From contig JAEVYU010000035.1 of NCBI GenBank assembly GCA_023392595.1, positions 1 through 45,663 on the forward strand: a DNA stretch of 45,663 nt. Reading direction: 5' to 3'. Source of the DNA: Bacillota bacterium. GTDB taxonomy: Bacteria > Bacillota > UBA4882 > UBA8346. Below the pieces are notes generated by a model. The model saw nothing but the letters and a program-made list of their open reading frames with translations, was not told the DNA's origin and ran no database searches. Of the stretch, positions 42,409 to 45,663 are shown one piece after another. Within the stretch, counting starts at the first letter, position 1. Every line of letters starts with the position of its first letter. The translations under genes and the position numbers were made by a program.

Positions 42409-43221
42409 TCATAATCCACGTACCGCCAGATAATCTAAAATCGCGTTTTTTTCTTCAATTTGCTGATCTCTCAATTCCCCAAGCCTGGCTGCGGTAATGA
42501 TCATCAACCAATCGGACAAACATTCCCTGCTGACGCCCATTTCTTTCAGATAAATATCCGTTGCCTGTTTTTTCATCTCGCAAATAAATGTTCTATCAAG
42601 GATTTCGGCCGGTACAGGTGTCATTTCGATCAAATATACCGTTCTGGCAATATCTCCATATTCATGTCCGCGGCAAACATTCATATAGTCAATTATAAAA
42701 TACCTTTCCCGGCTTACGATGACATTGCCGAAATGAAAGTCTCCATGGCAAAAAAAGTCCCCATCCGGTAACCCGTTGAGTGTGACAATCAATTTTGATT
42801 TCCATTGCCTGCTCAATTGCTCCGTATCTTCAATATTTTTCTTTAGGATCGATTTTAAACTGACGGCAGATGGCAATTTACAGGAAAGAATCTTTTTATG
42901 AACCAATGCTAAAGCCGTTGCGTATTTTTCAAGCAAAGCCGAAAGGGTTGGCTTCTTTTCAAGATTATCCTGATCTAGCAGTATATCTTGCATGGACTTT
43001 CCGTCGATCTTATCATATACGATACCATGCCGCCCATTCCAGTCAACAAGTTCATAACTTTTAACCGTTGGAAGATCCAACGGATTAAGTAATTTGGAAT
43101 TTTCATATTCACAGAGCACACTATGGAATGAATAACCCGGATGAAACAATTTGATAACCTTGTCATTGCCCATCTCAAAAACATCGGCCGTATTTCCTTT
43201 ACCAATCACCGCTCCGATCAT
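42409..43221 (-). CDS. Aminoglycoside/choline kinase-fold phosphotransferase
   Basis: 270 residues. N-lobe with IGKGNTADVFEMGNDKVIKLF (P-loop-like and the ATP Lys), then the C-lobe catalytic HGDFHFGNVIVS (Brenner motif) and the metal Asp in FIIDYMNVCRGHEYGDIAR. The fold phosphorylates small alcohols or antibiotics; substrate unknown, and there is no reason to call it a resistance gene. Its start overlaps the stop of a small upstream ORF (ATGA), suggesting coupling. Confidence 0.82.
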   Translation of the reverse strand: MIGAVIGKGNTADVFEMGNDKVIKLFHPGYSFHSVLCEYENSKLLNPLDLPTVKSYELVDWNGRHGIVYDKIDGKSMQDILLDQDNLEKKPTLSALLEKYATALALVHKKILSCKLPSAVSLKSILKKNIEDTEQLSRQWKSKLIVTLNGLPDGDFFCHGDFHFGNVIVSRERYFIIDYMNVCRGHEYGDIARTVYLIEMTPVPAEILDRTFICEMKKQATDIYLKEMGVSRECLSDWLMIITAARLGELRDQQIEEKNAILDYLAVRGL

Positions 43222-43352
43222 TCCGTCACGTCCCTATCGATCGCAGGCAACAACGGGGCCACTTTTAACGGGATTTCCTTTTCACCATTTTCATTTTGGA
43301 TAACCAGATTAACCTTGTCCGGTCCTTGATGAGTTTGCCTGATAATTTTCAA
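43218..43352 (-). CDS. Short ORF coupled to the phosphotransferase
   Basis: 44 residues from TTG 43352, with GGGAGG five bases upstream, reading LKIIRQTHQGPDKVNLVIQN and onward to DRDVTE. It ends in a TGA that overlaps the ATG of the phosphotransferase. No family recognised; no membrane segment. The ribosome site and overlap are the support; a longer frame reaches 43424 inside the nitroreductase gene. It could be a small protein or merely a translational coupler. Confidence 0.4.
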   Translation of the reverse strand: MKIIRQTHQGPDKVNLVIQNENGEKEIPLKVAPLLPAIDRDVTE

Positions 43353-43389
43353 CTTCTCCTCCCGCGCTCTTTTTGGCCGGTATAACAAG

Positions 43390-44004
43390 TTACCATTGAT
43401 TCCGATGTAATTTTTCTTCCACACTGGCTTCTTTTTGAGGCAAGAGGGTTATGTTCTCCGCTTTACGGCCAAAAGGAATAAAAGCCGCCACTTCCCTATC
43501 CGAAGGAATATTCAGGATATCCTTAACCCGTTCCGTATTTTGAGGGATAAAGGTAACCCCGAATACCTCATCCTCCGCCAGGGATAATAGTATATTTTCA
43601 ATACAACACCATACCGAAGAAAGACAGTTCAAGTCATACACCCGCACGCTCTCTTTGAACGGTGTTTTCGGCTTATACACTACAATTAATAATTCCGGGG
43701 CTTCCATAATCATTCTTCGTTGTTTGGGTATCGCCTCGAGATACATTGCTTTGGATAAAGGATCATGTTTTTCAAACTTTTCCTGAAGGTCATTATCTAT
43801 TTTGTCCTTCATTTCTTCGGTTTGAGTAAGTTGAAGCCGAATCTCCTTGTTTTTAATCAAAATAAAATCCCATTGTTTTTGGTGATTGTAACTTGGCGCC
43901 TTTAGTCCTGCCTCCAAAGCCTTTTTTATAATAGAATCGGGAATTTCTTCATCAGCGAAATCTCTCACGGTTCTTCGCGTATTGATAGCCCTTATTAACT
44001 CCAT
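43390..44004 (-). CDS. Nitroreductase-family protein
   Basis: 204 residues. INTRRTVRDFADEEIPDSIIKKALEAG and KAPSYNHQKQWDFILIKN form the FMN-binding start; CIENILLSLAEDEVFGVTFIP and the PSDREVAAFIPFG segment match the C-terminal half. It belongs to a different subgroup from the 38.5-kb nitroreductase. GAGGTGG precedes the ATG. Part of a tight leftward series from 45.2 to 42.4 kb. Confidence 0.85.
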   Translation of the reverse strand: MELIRAINTRRTVRDFADEEIPDSIIKKALEAGLKAPSYNHQKQWDFILIKNKEIRLQLTQTEEMKDKIDNDLQEKFEKHDPLSKAMYLEAIPKQRRMIMEAPELLIVVYKPKTPFKESVRVYDLNCLSSVWCCIENILLSLAEDEVFGVTFIPQNTERVKDILNIPSDREVAAFIPFGRKAENITLLPQKEASVEEKLHRNQW

Positions 44005-44015
44005 ATTGCCACCTC

Positions 44016-44183
44016 TTAAAACCCTATCGGTCGAAATAAATTTTCATTCTTCCCCATATCCGATCCATTCAACGGAGTCCATATTTCATCCGGACATTGC
44101 TCTATCAATTTCTCCAACATATCAAGCGATGGGTCAAAATGTCTTTTCAGTACTTCTTTCAAATCAAATTGTTTTTCTCGCAT
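44016..44183 (-). pseudogene. Truncated DinB-like fragment
   Basis: A 55-residue ORF with a perfect GGAGGG ribosome site. The first 36 residues (LKRHFDPSLDMLEKLIEQCPDEIW) resemble the first helix of DinB-superfamily proteins, whose members have 150-170 residues with a four-helix bundle and metal-binding His. After that the sequence diverges and stops, so the metal sites are absent. It overlaps the end of the upstream GNAT gene by 20 bases and precedes the nitroreductase by 11. Probably a decayed gene that is still translated. Confidence 0.5.
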
Positions 44184-44730
44184 TTAAACCCTCCACATAC
44201 TGTAAAGATGTTATATGATAAAGTACATGCTTACACAATCGGCTACCCGGATCAATTTCGGGATGATTAAATTCCAGTTTTTTTACCATTCCTATTTTTT
44301 TCATTACATTTTCCGACCTTGTGTTCACTTTGGATGTGAAACTATATACCTCGCTAAAGCCCAAGCCATCGAATCCATGGGACAAACATTCCTTAGCTCC
44401 CTCGGTTGCAAAACCTTTTCCCCAGGCTTCTTTCTTGAGTCTCCAGCCAATTTCGGGAAATGGCCCAAAGCCTAAATCAATCCTTGACCAATGAAAGCCG
44501 ATAAAACCGATGAATTCATTTGCATTTTTGATTTCCACCGCAAAAAGCCCATATCCGTATTGTCTAAATTCTTCTTGAATTTTTTGGTAAAACGAATCCG
44601 TTTCACCATGAGAAAGAGTATTGGGGAAATACTCCATCACCTGATTATTACCATTCATTTTTCGGAAAACATCCAAATCTTCTTCTTTCCAATCACGAAA
44701 AATCAATCTTGATGATTCAAAGTATGTCAT
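44164..44730 (-). CDS. GNAT acetyltransferase, RimJ/RimL-like
   Basis: About 188 residues from ATG 44730 (GAGGTAATTGGG upstream); 25 more codons are open but lie inside the preceding gene. FESSRLIFRDWKEEDLDVFRKM start, then GWRLKKEAWGKGFATEGAKECLSHGF (acetyl-CoA motif) and VNTRSENVMKKIGM. Target unknown. It begins 7 bases after the PNPOx-like gene. Confidence 0.86.
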   Translation of the reverse strand: MTYFESSRLIFRDWKEEDLDVFRKMNGNNQVMEYFPNTLSHGETDSFYQKIQEEFRQYGYGLFAVEIKNANEFIGFIGFHWSRIDLGFGPFPEIGWRLKKEAWGKGFATEGAKECLSHGFDGLGFSEVYSFTSKVNTRSENVMKKIGMVKKLEFNHPEIDPGSRLCKHVLYHITSLQYVEGLNARKTI

Positions 44731-44737
44731 ATCCCAA

Positions 44738-45220
44738 TTACCTCGTAACTTCTTTATCATTGGTTTCATAATATTCCCGGAATGCCGCGTGTTTCTTGAT
44801 ATCAATAAAATCCCGGTACGGCTTTTGTCCTTCCGAATATTTCCAGAAAGTTACCAAATGGGGGGTGATTTCGATAACTACCTCATCATTAAGATGGGAA
44901 TACTTTTCATACGAACTTCGATGCGCAAGTTTATAGGCCTCATCGAAAAAACGGTTTTCAAACGGATGTCCCGTTATCTTGGCAATTCCCTCTATCTGGA
45001 TGTTCCCGGCGCTTAACGCAACATTCGGATTCTCCGTGATTTGCCGGTATTTGATAAAATTCCGATCGGTCTGACAAAATATTTTCATTCCATCATTGAT
45101 GATACTGATCGTTCTTGCAGTGACCCGGTTATCGGAACAGGTCGCCAAAACCATTTTGTTATTTTGGGAAATAAAATCAACCGCTTCCCTTTCGGTTTGA
45201 AAATAGTCCAATGTTTCCAT
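44738..45220 (-). CDS. Pyridoxamine 5'-phosphate oxidase-fold protein
   Basis: About 160 residues, FMN-binding split barrel. The barrel start LATCSDNRVTARTISI, KIFCQTDRNFIKYRQITENPNVALSAGNIQIEGIAKI and the C-terminal FWKYSEGQKPYRDFIDI are typical of small PNPOx-like proteins; enzyme activity is unproven. ATG 45220 with AAAGGAT upstream. First gene of the leftward accessory series. Confidence 0.85.
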   Translation of the reverse strand: METLDYFQTEREAVDFISQNNKMVLATCSDNRVTARTISIINDGMKIFCQTDRNFIKYRQITENPNVALSAGNIQIEGIAKITGHPFENRFFDEAYKLAHRSSYEKYSHLNDEVVIEITPHLVTFWKYSEGQKPYRDFIDIKKHAAFREYYETNDKEVTR

Positions 45221-45357
45221 GGTGGATATCCTTTGTTTTTTATTCATTCTTTTACTTTTTCTTTTCGTACCAAAACGCCATAATGGGATTTAATAAATAT
45301 TTTGAATGCCTAACCACGCTAGATAAACTATACAGCAGGCCTAAAGAAAAGAACTTA

Positions 45358-45479
45358 AACAGGATTAACATGATTTTATGGATTTACGGGATTTTTTTAA
45401 AAGCCTATGAATTATCTGTTTTTTGCAGCCCATTTTTACCAGGTTTTAATCATGTAAATCCCGTGAATCCGGTAAATCC
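45358..45479. repeat. Imperfect inverted-repeat element
   Basis: ACAGGATTAACATGATT (45358-45374) is nearly the reverse complement of AATCATGTAAATCC (45447-45460), and GATTTACGGGATT of AATCCCGTGAATC. GTAAATCC/GTGAATCC words repeat directly at the right end. The pattern resembles short dispersed repeats common in bacterial intergenic DNA. No gene is seen between 45248 and 45553. Confidence 0.5.
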
Positions 45480-45553
45480 TATCTCCGTTAACTTTTTTTA
45501 GGCCGACTTTTTTTGTTGTCAGAAATCACTGTTAGTAAGTGAACGCCTATTTA

Positions 45554-45663
45554 ATAGAGTAAAGGGCTGGGATTACCAACCCCTCCTCATCAAACCGTAC
45601 ATGAGGTTTTCCCTCATACGGCTTTCCGATATTCTTCTTCCTACAGCATTCGGCTTATGCCGC
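45554..45663 (-). mobile_element. 3' end of a group II intron (domains V-VI), rest outside window
   Basis: On the minus strand AAGCCGTATGAGG-GAAAA-CCTCATGTACGGTTT (45592-45624) has the layout of domain V: AGC catalytic triad, a long stem, an A-rich GAAA loop and GTACGG closing arm. It is followed by GATGAGGAGG, a GGGTTGG/CCAGCCC hairpin as domain VI, and the end TTTACTCTAT near 45554. The 5' part, and any reverse transcriptase, would lie beyond the right edge. Confidence 0.75.

Noticed and set aside
42409..43221. Aminoglycoside resistance gene
   Set aside because: Only the general kinase fold is supported; no drug-specific feature is visible.

Overview
The window comes from a low-to-moderate GC, spore-former-like member of the Firmicutes (Bacillota). 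CodY, YqeG/YqeH, RNase J, AraR-type control, TrmFO and a collagen-like (BclA-type) protein all point there. A complete pilMNOPQ set that includes a secretin, and a Bacteroidetes-style ribulokinase, suggest a deep-branching lineage (Hydrogenispora/Limnochordia-like) rather than a classical Bacillus or Clostridium. That placement is inference from gene content only.

Layout. 0-1.1 kb: the 5' part of a collagen-like gene, then a non-coding stretch with a strongly structured candidate RNA and an inverted-repeat block. 1.1-5.5 kb: araA with a perfect AraR operator, then an OPT-family transporter and a type II pantothenate kinase behind an attenuator-like leader. 5.6-8.6 kb: a polar amino-acid ABC importer in glnQHMP order. 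9-10.5 kb: a LOG-family protein and a membrane-anchored polysaccharide deacetylase. 10.7-14.8 kb: hairpins, a 21-bp tandem array, then araD, araB, a second AraR operator and araR. 15-22 kb: the housekeeping run dprA-smg-topA-trmFO-xerC-codY, without hslVU. 22.3-24.9 kb: a zinc-ribbon protein, RNase J and a small cysteine protein. 24.9-30.8 kb: comFB, pilQPONM and aroE. 30.9-33.3 kb: a GH94 phosphorylase with its own promoter and operator-like palindrome. 33.5-38.1 kb: mltG, a PhnP-like hydrolase, hslO, yqeG and yqeH. 38.3-45.2 kb: accessory genes (two nitroreductases, a GapN-like aldehyde dehydrogenase, a LUD protein, two GNATs, a kinase-fold phosphotransferase, a PNPOx-like protein) with gene fragments. 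The right end holds the 3' part of a group II intron.

How they fit together. araA, araD and araB turn L-arabinose into D-xylulose-5-phosphate under AraR, with operators at two sites 11 kb apart. pilMNOP would form the inner-membrane alignment complex of a type IV pilus with PilQ as the pore; the neighbouring ComFB may couple it to cyclic dinucleotides. CodY, the amino-acid importer and AraR are nutrient-response functions. No prophage, CRISPR array, tRNA or rRNA was recognised.

The observations most worth following are the LysM-tailed secretin with its ComFB neighbour, the structured RNA near 0.7-0.9 kb, the phased 21-bp array behind araD, the attenuator ahead of the OPT-CoaW pair, and the aldehyde dehydrogenase that lacks the usual general-base glutamate.
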